From the NCBI GenBank assembly GCA_963719165.1, contig CAVRAV010000001.1, positions 2,170,001 to 2,234,000 of the forward strand: 64,000 bases of DNA, in the 5' to 3' direction. This document shows, in pieces, positions 24,985 to 33,900 of this stretch. Each line of letters begins with the position of its first letter. Position 1 is the first letter of the stretch. The position numbers were made by a program, and so were the translations under genes. This DNA comes from JAOUEA01 sp963719165 (GTDB lineage: Bacteria; Actinomycetota; UBA4738; HRBIN12). A model generated the notes under the pieces. The model saw only the letters and a program-made list of their open reading frames with translations. It made no database searches and was not told where the DNA came from.

Positions 24985-26255
24985 TCAGCCGGAGTATCGA
25001 TGCCGAAGAGCTCGGCGAGCATGCGGGCGTGACGGCCCTCGGTGCCGGGCTCCGAGCGTTCCTTGAGCTGGACGATCGGATCGTGCAGGAGCTTCGCGAC
25101 GATGCCTCGGGCCGCCGCATGCACGGCGTCGCGCTCATCCGCCGACAGCGCCTTCAGTCGGGATGCGTATCGGTCGAGCTCGACGCGCACGGTCTCGTCG
25201 CCACGCCGACGCAACGCGGTGATCAACGGAGCGAGCTCATCGCTGCGCCGATTCACTTCGTAGCGCCGAACCTCCTCTTCCACGATCATCTGCGCCGCGC
25301 CGATGTCCGCGGCCGTCGCCTCGCTGTGCTCGAGGAGCCGCTCGCGCAGCTTCATGATGTCGACGAGGTGCACGCCGGGGACGCCGGCGACTTCCGGATC
25401 CACGTCGCGGGGGACCGCGAGGTCGACGACGACGAGCGGCCTGCCCACTCGAGTGCGCATCGCGTTTGCCACGGCGCTGGTCTGCACCACGATCCCCGCG
25501 GCGCCCGTCGCGCTCACGACCAGGTCGGCACGCGCGATGGCTTCGGGCAGGGCGCCGAGGTCGCCGGGTTCGGCGCCCGTGCGATCTGCGAGCGCGCGCG
25601 CCCGTTCGAGCGACCGGTTGAGGACCCGAACCTTCCCCACACCGCGGCGGTGTAGATGCGCGACCGCGAGCGAGGCCATCTGCCCTGCCCCCAACACGAC
25701 TACCTCCCGGCCCACCACGGTGCCGAGCGCACCCTCCGCGAGATCGGCGCCCATCGCAACGAATGCGTCGGGGGCCGCACCGAGCGACGTCTCCTGACGC
25801 ACACGACGCCCCGCGCGCACCGCGGCCTGGAACAGGCTGGTCAGGGCCGAACCGGCAGCTCCCTCCTCGTTGGCGCGGCGGAGCGCGTCGCGAACCTGTG
25901 CCGCGATCTGCGTCTCGCCCAGGATCATCGAGTCGAGTCCCGACGCAACGGCGAACAGGTGATCCGCCGCTTCGCGCTCCCAATGCGCGTAAAGGGGTTC
26001 GCCCAGCGCCTCGGGTTCGACGCCGCGCGGTTCGGTCAGTAGGCGCTTCAGCTCCATGAATCCCGTGTGATAGCCGGGCACGCTCGCGGTGATCTCCACG
26101 CGATTGCACGTGGACAGGATCACGGTCTCCTCGAGCGCCGTGGTGTCGCGGACGCGACGGTACGCCTTCGAGAAGTCGTCGTCGGTGAACGAGAGCTGCT
26201 CGAGCAACTCGATGGGCGCGCGACGGAAAGAGACCCCGAGGGTGAGGATGGCCAT
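24981..26255 (-). CDS. hemA: glutamyl-tRNA reductase
   Basis: 424 residues from the ATG at 26255. It reduces glutamyl-tRNA to glutamate-1-semialdehyde with NADPH and is the usual control point of tetrapyrrole synthesis. The catalytic Cys lies in ILSTCNRVE (C50), with LGVSFRRAP at the start, GETQIAAQVRDAL, the NADPH fold VVVLGAGQMASLAVAHL and a C-terminal dimerisation domain. Upstream in-frame ATGs at 26273 and 26312 exist, but MAILTLGVS fits the family best. Leads the hemA-C-D-B run. Confidence 0.95.
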   Translation of the reverse strand: MAILTLGVSFRRAPIELLEQLSFTDDDFSKAYRRVRDTTALEETVILSTCNRVEITASVPGYHTGFMELKRLLTEPRGVEPEALGEPLYAHWEREAADHLFAVASGLDSMILGETQIAAQVRDALRRANEEGAAGSALTSLFQAAVRAGRRVRQETSLGAAPDAFVAMGADLAEGALGTVVGREVVVLGAGQMASLAVAHLHRRGVGKVRVLNRSLERARALADRTGAEPGDLGALPEAIARADLVVSATGAAGIVVQTSAVANAMRTRVGRPLVVVDLAVPRDVDPEVAGVPGVHLVDIMKLRERLLEHSEATAADIGAAQMIVEEEVRRYEVNRRSDELAPLITALRRRGDETVRVELDRYASRLKALSADERDAVHAAARGIVAKLLHDPIVQLKERSEPGTEGRHARMLAELFGIDTPAE

Positions 26256-26359
26256 GAGCAGGTGGACCGGCATCCTAGCGCACCCCACGAGCGGACTGCC
26301 TTGCGTACCCACAAGCAGGCTGCCTTCCTGCGTGCGGACCGGTACGATGCGGCCTGCCC

Positions 26360-27445
26360 ATGACCAAGCCTCGTGCTCGCGACCACGGGATCAGGATCGG
26401 GTCCGGCTCTCCCGGCCCGCTCAACGCGATCACGGACGTGCCGGGCGTGCGCGTCGGGCACTGCACGCTCATCAGAGGCGACGGCGAGCACGCCGTGCGA
26501 ACGGGCGTCACGGCGATCTTCCCCCACGTCGCCCACCCTTGGGACGAATGGGTGTATGCGGGTACGCACATCCTCAACGGGTACGGCGAGCTGATCGGCG
26601 TGAACCAGCTCCGCGAGTGGGGTGTGCTGATGAGCCCCGTGGTGCTCACGTCGTCCCAACAGATCGGGAAGGCTTACGACGCCACCCTGCGGTGGATAGC
26701 GGGGCGCAGCCCCGGAGCCGCGGAACAGGTCATGCCGGTGATCTCCGAGTGTGACGACTCGCTCTTGAACGACATCCTCTCCTTCCCGCTGAGCGACGAG
26801 GACGTGGCGGCGGCGCTCGACGCGGCCGTGGGAGGGGCCGTGGCCGAGGGGTGTGTCGGCGCCGGCACCGGGATGCAATGCTTCGAGTTCAAGGGTGGCA
26901 TCGGCACGTCCTCCCGGGCCTTGCCAGATATCGAGGGGGCGCCCACGGTCGGGGTCCTGGTCCTCACGAACTACGGCGACCGCGGGAATCTGCGGATCGA
27001 CGGGGTTCCGGTGGGACGGGAGTTGGAGGATTTGATGCCGATCGAACACCGCGAGGGATCGTGCGTGGTGATCGTTGCCACGGACGCGCCGCTCCTGCCG
27101 CACCAGCTAAGGCGCGTTGCCGAGCGGGGCGGGATGGGCCTTGCCGCAACCGGCTCGTACGCATCCAACGGCAGCGGCGAGCAGATGCTGGCCTTCTCCA
27201 CGGCCAACCGTCTCACGGCCGCGACGCCGACGATCCCCGTGGCCGCCGCGGTGGACGGCCCGCTCGGTTCGCCCGACCTCCTGAGTCGCCTCTTCGAGGC
27301 CACGGTGGACGCCACGCAGGAAGCCGTCGCGAACGCGCTGTTCGCCGCCGAGACGACGGTGGGACGTGGCGGCAACACCCTGTTCGCGTTGCCGGTGGAT
27401 CGAACGCTCGCCATCTTGGAGCGGGCCGGCAGGCTCTCCAACTAG
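26360..27445 (+). CDS. P1-family (S58, DmpA-like) aminopeptidase
   Basis: 361 residues. N-terminal nucleophile hydrolase fold that cleaves itself to make the active Ser. The expected cut is G233-S234 in HREGSCVVIVATDAPLLP, matching the GS-x-VV-TDAPL signature of DmpA and BapA. Also seen are NAITDVPGVRVGH at the start, NGYGELIGV, GAGTGM, and NGSGEQMLAFSTANR. It is likely to remove N-terminal residues from small peptides or act on beta-peptides. Divergent from hemA. Confidence 0.9.
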   Translation: MTKPRARDHGIRIGSGSPGPLNAITDVPGVRVGHCTLIRGDGEHAVRTGVTAIFPHVAHPWDEWVYAGTHILNGYGELIGVNQLREWGVLMSPVVLTSSQQIGKAYDATLRWIAGRSPGAAEQVMPVISECDDSLLNDILSFPLSDEDVAAALDAAVGGAVAEGCVGAGTGMQCFEFKGGIGTSSRALPDIEGAPTVGVLVLTNYGDRGNLRIDGVPVGRELEDLMPIEHREGSCVVIVATDAPLLPHQLRRVAERGGMGLAATGSYASNGSGEQMLAFSTANRLTAATPTIPVAAAVDGPLGSPDLLSRLFEATVDATQEAVANALFAAETTVGRGGNTLFALPVDRTLAILERAGRLSN

Positions 27446-28608
27446 GCGAAGCGCAGTGGGGCGAAAGGCCCCGGCTCGAAGGGAGTCTCTTCGCCCGCGA
27501 TCTGAGCCGCCAGGAGCGCCGCGGAGCCGGCGCCGAGTATCACCCCTTCGGAGCCGTGGCCGGTCGCGACCGCCAACCCGTCCATGACCGGGCCGACGAA
27601 CGGCCGCTCGTCGGGGCTGAGCGGGCGCACGCCCCACCAGGTCGAGACGACACCCGCCTCGCGAAGCGAGGGCATCAGTCGCGCGGCCGCGGCGAGCATG
27701 CGACCCAGGACATCCGCCTCGCTTGGCTCAGGCGTCAGCCAAACCTGCCGAGATGAGCCGACCAGCACCGAGCCGTCACGTCGAGGGAGCACGATCGTCG
27801 CGACCTCGCTCCTCGGGGTGCCGTCCCGCAGGATCTCGCTCACGCGAGGACGTCCGGGCGCGCGACCCTGGCGGTGAGCGACGGGCGGCTCGGCCCGCAC
27901 GAGGTGTTCGATGCGGATCGGCGCCGGGCCCAACCTGATCAACCACCCAAGAGCGCCGGTCACGGGCAGGCTCACGCCCAGAGGCTCGAGCAGCGTCGAT
28001 GACCACGGACCTCCCGCAACGACGGTCGTGTCCGCCTCGATAACGCCGTCGTCCGTCACGGCACCGACGATGCGGTCGCCTCGGCGGACGAGGGTGCGCG
28101 CGTTGAGGTGGTGCCGCACCGTGGCCCCGTGCGCGCGGGCGTCCAGGGCGAGCGCGACCGTGAGTGCCCCCGGATCCAGCCGGTGCCCGCTGTGGATCAA
28201 CCAAGCGTCGGCGACCTCGCCCTCGATCGCGGGCTCGGCCCCGGTGAGCGCCGCGGGGTCGAGGGAGTCCACCCGGACGCCCTCGCGTTCCGCGAGCTTG
28301 ACCGCGGCCACGGCGGTGGCCCGCTCGGCGTCGTCGCGCGCGACCAGGATCTCTCCGATGGGCTCCGGGTCGAGCTGGACGTCGATCGGAGCCTCGGAGG
28401 CCACGTCGACGTATCGCCCCAGGCTGAGGCGGGCCATCGCGACCGTGGCCGCATCGTCCGGCAGGATCCACAGGCCTTGGTTCCGCCCTGAGGCATGCGC
28501 CGCGAGCTCGTCGCGTTCGACCAGCGTGACGTCGGCGCCCCGGCGCGCGAACTCCGACGCGCACGCCGCGCCGATGATGCCGCCGCCGATCACGAGGATG
28601 TCCGCCAC
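27442..28608 (-). CDS. FAD-dependent oxidoreductase of the glycine/D-amino-acid oxidase type
   Basis: 388 residues. FAD motif VIGGGIIGAACASEFARRGADVTLVERD at the N-terminus, substrate-domain strands in the middle, and the C-terminal VRPLSPDERPFVGPV and ATGHGSEGVILGAGSA typical of the DAO family. It oxidises an amine or imino acid; glycine, sarcosine, D-amino acid or proline are all possible. It ends with a four-base overlap with the convergent P1 peptidase. The pair may share a role in D-amino acid or peptide turnover, but that is only suggestive. Confidence 0.85.
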   Translation of the reverse strand: MADILVIGGGIIGAACASEFARRGADVTLVERDELAAHASGRNQGLWILPDDAATVAMARLSLGRYVDVASEAPIDVQLDPEPIGEILVARDDAERATAVAAVKLAEREGVRVDSLDPAALTGAEPAIEGEVADAWLIHSGHRLDPGALTVALALDARAHGATVRHHLNARTLVRRGDRIVGAVTDDGVIEADTTVVAGGPWSSTLLEPLGVSLPVTGALGWLIRLGPAPIRIEHLVRAEPPVAHRQGRAPGRPRVSEILRDGTPRSEVATIVLPRRDGSVLVGSSRQVWLTPEPSEADVLGRMLAAAARLMPSLREAGVVSTWWGVRPLSPDERPFVGPVMDGLAVATGHGSEGVILGAGSAALLAAQIAGEETPFEPGPFAPLRFA

Positions 28609-28672
28609 CGACGCGGAGCCTACCCGCGCGACCCGGAGGCCCCGCGACGCCGCGTTCCCTACAATCGGGGGC

Positions 28673-28761
28673 GGAGACGTGCCTGAGTGGCCGAAAGGAG
28701 CCGCCTGCTAAGCGGTTAGGGGCTTAACCGTCCCTCCCGGGTTCGAATCCCGGCGTCTCCG
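28673..28761 (+). tRNA. tRNA-Ser (anticodon GCT)
   Basis: Class II tRNA of 89 bases. GGAGACG pairs with CGTCTCC (28754-28760), discriminator G at 28761. The anticodon loop CTGCTAA carries GCT, with a long variable arm and GGTTCGAATCC in the T arm. CCA is not encoded. It decodes AGC and AGU. Confidence 0.97.
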
Positions 28762-28780
28762 CCGGTCAGAGGCTCTTCAC

Positions 28781-28826
28781 AACGGTCAGACACCACCGTT
28801 ACCTCCCAAGAGGCTGACTTGGGAGG
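28781..28826 (+). terminator. tandem hairpins after tRNA-Ser(GCT)
   Basis: Two adjacent stems: AACGGT/ACCGTT (28781-28800, loop of 8), then CCTCCCAAG/CTTGGGAGG (28802-28826, perfect 9 bp, loop AGGCTGA). No T tract. Likely transcription terminator. The 210 bases from here to 29039 show nothing else. Confidence 0.6.
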
Positions 28827-29039
28827 GTGGCTTTGGCCGGGAAGTGGGAGAAGATCTCGACCCCGCGGCGGGCGCCGCCGGATCATGCTGCACGGAGTGA
28901 CGAATGCCTCGAGGACGCGGTCGCATCCCTGCCGGCGCCCGCGCCTGGCGGGGGTCATCGAACCCATCGCCAGATCCGGATCCCTACTCATCGCCGACTG
29001 GAGTCGGGACCAGCCCTTCTGAGCGCGCGGAACGTTCGG

Positions 29040-29714
29040 TCAGTTGAAGTGGATCGATCGGATGATCTGCTCGATCTCCTGCTCGAGGTCGGAGCTGGCT
29101 TCCCCGAGTGTTGCGGCCCCGATGAACAGGCGCGTGCCGTCCACATCGACGACCCACACCCTCATGGTGGCGCCCGCCGGCGTCGTCGTCCAGAGCGCAC
29201 CCCCGTACACGGCTCGCCAGGTGTAGAAGAATCCTGGATCGCAGCCGGCGTAGTCCTCACGAACCCTGAGCACGAGGTGTTTCGCGGGGTACCCGCCAAC
29301 GACGACGTCTGAGGGACCCTTGACGAGTTCGGTGCCGGGTGCCTTCGAGATCGCGACTGCGAGATCAGTGGCCGAGGGACCGACCGGCGGGCTCAGCAGC
29401 CGGGTGCACGGGTGGGCTTCGTGGCCGTAGTAGTCGGCGTAGTCACCGTCGGGAAAGCTCGACCAATAGATCATGGCCTCTGCACCCTGTGGTCCTCTCT
29501 CGGACTTGTTGAGCGAGATGTCGCCGAACCGTTCCCACCCGTGGGCGGAAGCTCTGAACGAGAACGGAACGCCATCCGCGGTGTTCACGTGTTTGCGGAG
29601 GGGAGGGCGCTCGACGCGAACGAGGTCGTTGGGCATCGGCAGAGGCGTGCACGCCGCCACCAGGCCGATCGCCGCTACCACGGCAAGCGCACCGATCTTC
29701 CTGTGTGTCGACAT
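29040..29714 (-). CDS. secreted lipoprotein of unknown function
   Basis: 224 residues from ATG 29714, which has GGAGGT seven bases upstream. The type II signal peptide ends in LVAAC, so it should be anchored outside the cell. The mature part has VPFSFRASAHGWERFGD, a paired Cys set (HPCTRLL and YAGCDPGFFYTW) and a final DLEQEIEQIIRSIHF helix, like extracytoplasmic beta-sandwich proteins. No family recognised. It lies 60 bases downstream of the PD40 gene on the same strand and may be co-transcribed from the SARP-site promoter. Confidence 0.7.
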   Translation of the reverse strand: MSTHRKIGALAVVAAIGLVAACTPLPMPNDLVRVERPPLRKHVNTADGVPFSFRASAHGWERFGDISLNKSERGPQGAEAMIYWSSFPDGDYADYYGHEAHPCTRLLSPPVGPSATDLAVAISKAPGTELVKGPSDVVVGGYPAKHLVLRVREDYAGCDPGFFYTWRAVYGGALWTTTPAGATMRVWVVDVDGTRLFIGAATLGEASSDLEQEIEQIIRSIHFN

Positions 29715-29774
29715 ATCCAGCACCTCCGGTACATCCGTTCCTACGGGTCCGGCCTTGGTCCTGGGCGATCGAGC

Positions 29775-30767
29775 TCAGAACCTGCCATGGATCCGTTCGC
29801 GGGTGGCGACGTAGATGTCTCCGCTGGGCGGAGAGCCCTCGCTCCCCGGGCGGTTGGAGCCGAAGACCAGGATCTCGCCGCCCCAGGAGAGGGAAGCGCG
29901 CGATTCGTTGGCTGTCGTGTTGACGGTAGGGCCGAGGCTCACCGGCGCTGTCCACATACCGTAGCTGCGGTTCCGGGTCGCCGAATAGATGTCAGCGACG
30001 CCGATCGTCGGGCTGTCTCGATCGGAGTCGAACACGATCTCACGGCCGTCGTGCCTGACGTTGGGACGGGAATCGTTCGCGGCCGTGTTGAGACCAGGAA
30101 CGAGCGTGGCGGTGCCGAACCCGTCCTTGGTCAGCGGACTCATGTAGATGTCGGAGTCCCCCGAAACAGCGCCGGCCGCCTCGCTCGAGAACCCACCGGC
30201 TCGAGTGCTGGAGAAGTACAACACGGGCCTCCACCCCTCGAGGACCAGCGAAGGGCCGGCTTCGCCGGCCGCGCTGTTGACCTGACAGCCCAGGTTCTCG
30301 GGCTCGGTCCAGGCTCCGTGGCGCGAGCGAGTGAAGTACATGTCCGGTCCACCGCAAGCTCCCGCAGCGGCTCGGGAGCTCACGAAGAACAGTCCGCCGC
30401 CCACCGTTGGGGTCGGACAAAAGTCGTCCGCGGCGCTGTTGACGGGCGCTCCCAGGTTCACGGGTGCTCCCCACGGCGCAGACCTGCTGATGCGGTGCGC
30501 GACCCAGATATCGAGGTTCACCACATCGCCGAAGTAGCCGGGCCGGTTGGAGGCGATGTACAGGCTGAGTCCGTCCGGTGACAAGATCGGACAACCGTCC
30601 TGGGATGCGGTGTTGAGTTCGGTACTCGTCCCCGGGATCCAGGTCTCGGCGCTCACCGGTGGCCCCCACGCCGAGAACTGCCCCGCCAGAGCGGTGGACG
30701 CGAACAGCACGATCGCGATTACCACTCCCGCCCCCGCGGTGATGCGTATCTTGCGTCGTGCGTTCAT
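29775..30767 (-). CDS. exported PD40/TolB-like beta-propeller protein
   Basis: 330 residues. An N-terminal signal peptide (ITAGAGVVIAIVLFASTALA) is followed by repeats of the PD40 type: LSPDGLSLYIASNRPGYFG, GGLFFVSSRAAAGACGGPDMYF, PVLYFSSTRAGG, REIVFDSDRDSPTIGVADIYSATR, EILVFGSNRPGSEG. These form a propeller like that of TolB or OmpA-associated Xaa-Asp repeats, probably binding a ligand outside the membrane. It shares its upstream region with the kinase gene and carries its own copy of the paired heptamer motif, so joint regulation is likely. Confidence 0.8.
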   Translation of the reverse strand: MNARRKIRITAGAGVVIAIVLFASTALAGQFSAWGPPVSAETWIPGTSTELNTASQDGCPILSPDGLSLYIASNRPGYFGDVVNLDIWVAHRISRSAPWGAPVNLGAPVNSAADDFCPTPTVGGGLFFVSSRAAAGACGGPDMYFTRSRHGAWTEPENLGCQVNSAAGEAGPSLVLEGWRPVLYFSSTRAGGFSSEAAGAVSGDSDIYMSPLTKDGFGTATLVPGLNTAANDSRPNVRHDGREIVFDSDRDSPTIGVADIYSATRNRSYGMWTAPVSLGPTVNTTANESRASLSWGGEILVFGSNRPGSEGSPPSGDIYVATRERIHGRF

Positions 30768-30822
30768 GATCCCTTCCCTTCCGGTCGACCGATCGACTCC
30801 TTCGGCCCGTGATACCGGGTAG

Positions 30823-30844
30823 GCGTTTCAGGCGCGTTTCAGCC
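30823..30844 (-). promoter_or_regulatory. SARP-type operator A (towards the PD40 gene)
   Basis: Two 11-base direct repeats, GCGTTTCAGGC and GCGTTTCAGCC. Read on the minus strand they are CTGAAAC heptamers separated by four bases. Eight to ten bases further is GGTATCAC, a possible -10. This is the layout of SARP binding sites. Confidence 0.6.
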
Positions 30845-30872
30845 TCGTATCGCGGCGAGTGGGATCGCGTGA

Positions 30873-30894
30873 CTGAAACGGCTCTGTAACGCCT
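30873..30894 (+). promoter_or_regulatory. SARP-type operator B (towards the kinase gene)
   Basis: CTGAAAC-GGCT-CTGTAAC, an 11-base period direct repeat in the opposite orientation to site A, followed after nine bases by TTACAA (30900-30905), a possible -10 for the gene at 30962. Confidence 0.6.
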
Positions 30895-30961
30895 GTCCCT
30901 TACAACGGCCGCCGGGTCGTCCTATCGTTCCCTCGAAGGCCCCGAAGGTGAGGATGCGAAC

Positions 30962-33900
30962 GTGCGAGTGAGCGACGACCCTCGGGTCGGCACCGAGGTC
31001 GCCGGCTACCGGATCGAGTCCATGCTGGGCCGGGGCGGCATGAGCGTCGTCTACCTTGCCGAGGATCTACGCCTCAAGCGGAGGGTGGCGCTCAAGCTGC
31101 TGGCCGCCGGCCTCGCCGAGGACGGATCGTTCCGTGACCGCTTCCTGCGCGAGTCTGAGCTGGCCGCATCGATCGACCACCCCAACATCATCCCCATCTA
31201 CGAGGCGGGCACCGCCGAAGATCTTCTCTTCATCGCCATGCGCTACGTCGATGGTCGTGACCTGAACGAGCGCCTCCACGAGGGCCGCTCGGACCCGGCG
31301 GCCGCGATCGGCATCCTCGTGCAGCTGGCGAGCGCCTTGGATGCGGCCCATGCGCGCGGCCTGGTGCACCGTGACGTGAAGCCCTCCAACGTGCTGCTCG
31401 ACACAGGCGCTCGCCCCGACGGTTCCGACCACGTCTACCTGGCGGATTTCGGTCTCACGAAGCGGGTGTCCGAGGGGGCGCAGATCGGCGGCGACGACCA
31501 CCTGCTGGGTACCATCGATTACGTCGCGCCGGAGCAGATCGCCGGCGAGCAGATCGACGTGCGGGCGGACGTCTACTCGCTCGGCTGCGTCTTCTACGAG
31601 TGCCTCGTCGGGAAGCCGCCGTTTCGGGGCGACTCCGACATCGCGGTGGTGTTCGCTCATCTCGAGAAGGAATCGCCGGCACCGAGCGCCGCGCGGCCGG
31701 AGTTGCCGGCTCGGCTCGACGCGGTGATCGCCCGGGCACTCGCGAAAGAGCCAGCGCAGCGCTACCCGAGCTGCCGGGAGTTCGCGCAGGCCGCGCTTAC
31801 GGTCACGGTCGACGAGGCGAGCCGCAGACTCGTCGACGTCGCCTCCCGCGCAGCCTCCGGCCGAAGCGACCTGAGCGACGTCGAAGCCGAGCTGACAGAC
31901 AAGGTGATCGACCTTCAGGTGGTGCGCGACCAGGCGCGCGCTCTGTCCGGCCCTGCCGCCGCCGCCCGCGCGGCAACTGAGGGGGTCTGCCCGTTCAAGG
32001 GTCTCGCGAGCTTCGAGCCGGTCGATACCGAGTACTACTTCGGGCGCGAGCGGCTCGTCGCCGAGCTCGTCGTTCGCCTCGTCGGCGCCGGCTTCCTCGG
32101 CGTCGTCGGGCCGTCGGGCAGCGGCAAGTCGTCGGCGTTGCGCGCCGGTCTCCTCCCGGCCCTCGCGGGGGGAGTGCTGCCGGGCAGCGAGGGCTGGCGG
32201 CGTCTGCTGCTGCGTCCCGGCGAGCGGCCGATGGAGGAACTGCGCCGCGTGCTCGTGTCGGGAGCGACGGATCCACTCGCCGAGGCCCTGGGGGCCCTGC
32301 CCAGCGACGCGCGCCTCCTCCTCGCGATCGACCAGCTCGAGGAGTTGTTCACCGCATGTCGCTCGGAGGACGAGCGTGCGACGTTCGCCGGTATGATCGC
32401 TCGCGCGGCCGCCGATCCGAACCGTCGTGCGGTCGTCGTGGTCGCGCTGCGCGCCGACTTCTATGGACGCTTCGCCGCTTACCCGAGGCTGGCCGAGTTG
32501 CTCGGTTCAAACCACGTGCTGGTACGCCCGATGCAGGGCTCGGAATTGCGTCGCATCGTCGAACTCCCCGCCGACCGGGTGGGGCTGCGGGTGGAGCCCG
32601 ACCTCGCGGACGCCTTGGTCGACGACGTGGAAGGCGAGCCCGGTGCACTGCCCCTTCTGTCCACTGCCCTGCTCGAGCTGTGGCAGAACCGCGAGGACAA
32701 CGCGCTGTCCCTGGCCGCCTATCGGAAGTCCGGCGGTGTTCACGGTGCCGTCGCGCGGCTGGCGGAAAGTACGTACGCTCGCATCCCCGACGGGCGCAAG
32801 CGGCTCGCGCGCGCCATCATGCTGCGCCTGGTCGGCGAGGGCGAGGGCGACGACCCGGTGCGGCGCCGCGCGTCGCTCGCAGAGCTCGATCTGGAGCGCA
32901 ATCACGAGGTGAACGACGTGCTCGCCGTGCTCGCCGACAGCCGTCTCGTCACCCTGTCCGAGGGAAGCTTGGAGGTTGCGCACGAGGCGCTGCTGCGTGA
33001 ATGGCCGCGCCTGCGCGAGTGGATCGAAGAGGACGCCGAAGGGCGTCGGCTTCGCCGTCACATCACGCAGGCGGCGGCCGAGTGGGAAGCGGCAGGGCGC
33101 GATCGGGGCGAGCTCTACCGTGGCGTCCGACTCGCTACCGCCCTCGACTGGACCGCCGATCACGCGCTGGAGGTCAACGAGCTCGAGCGAGCGTTCGTCA
33201 CCCAGAGCCAGGAGGAGTCTGAGAAGGAGACTAAACGCGTCCGGCGCGCCAACCGCCGCCTCCGCGGCCTGCTCGCCGGGGTCGCGCTCCTGCTGGCGGC
33301 GGCCGTCACCGGCGGGATCTTTGCCGTGATTCAACGCAGCGTGGCTCGAGACGCGGAAACGGGACAGTTCGCCCAGCGCCTCGGCGCCCAGGCGCAGGTC
33401 GAGGAGCGCCTCGACCTCTCGCTCCTGCTGGCCCGCCAGGCGGTCGCGATCGAGGACACGCCGCAGACCCGCGGCTACCTGCTCGCCGCTCTCCGCCGCA
33501 GCCCGGCCGCGATCGGGATCATGCACGGTGACGGCGAAGCGCTGAGGGGGATCGCGATCAGTCCTGACGGGGAGACGCTGGCGGTGCCCACCGGTGGCAA
33601 CGTTCTCTTCTTCGATGCCCGAACCTACGCGCAGATCGGAGACCCGCTGCCCGTAGGGGACTCCCGCGAGGGGGGGAGCCTGGCGTACGGCCCCGACGGA
33701 CGAACCCTTGCGGTCGGCGGCGACAACTTCGTTCGCCTCTTCGATGTTCGAACTCGTGCGCAGCTGGCCGAGACGCCCCTCGACGGCCTCGCCATGCGCG
33801 TGGCATTCACGAAGGACGCGTCGCAGCTGGTCGTCCTCGTCGCGCCCGAACGAGGCCTCGGTGAGGTCGATGCAAGGATCACGATCCGAGACGTTGCGAC

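Noticed and set aside
26273..26359. Imperfect repeats between hemA and the P1 peptidase gene
   Set aside because: GGACTGCCTTGCGT and GGCTGCCTTCCTGCGT look alike but are too imperfect to call a regulatory repeat.
28716..28991. Minus-strand ORF ending in GDAGIRTREG
   Set aside because: This tail is the translation of the antisense of tRNA-Ser and is a well-known false gene; the rest has no pattern.
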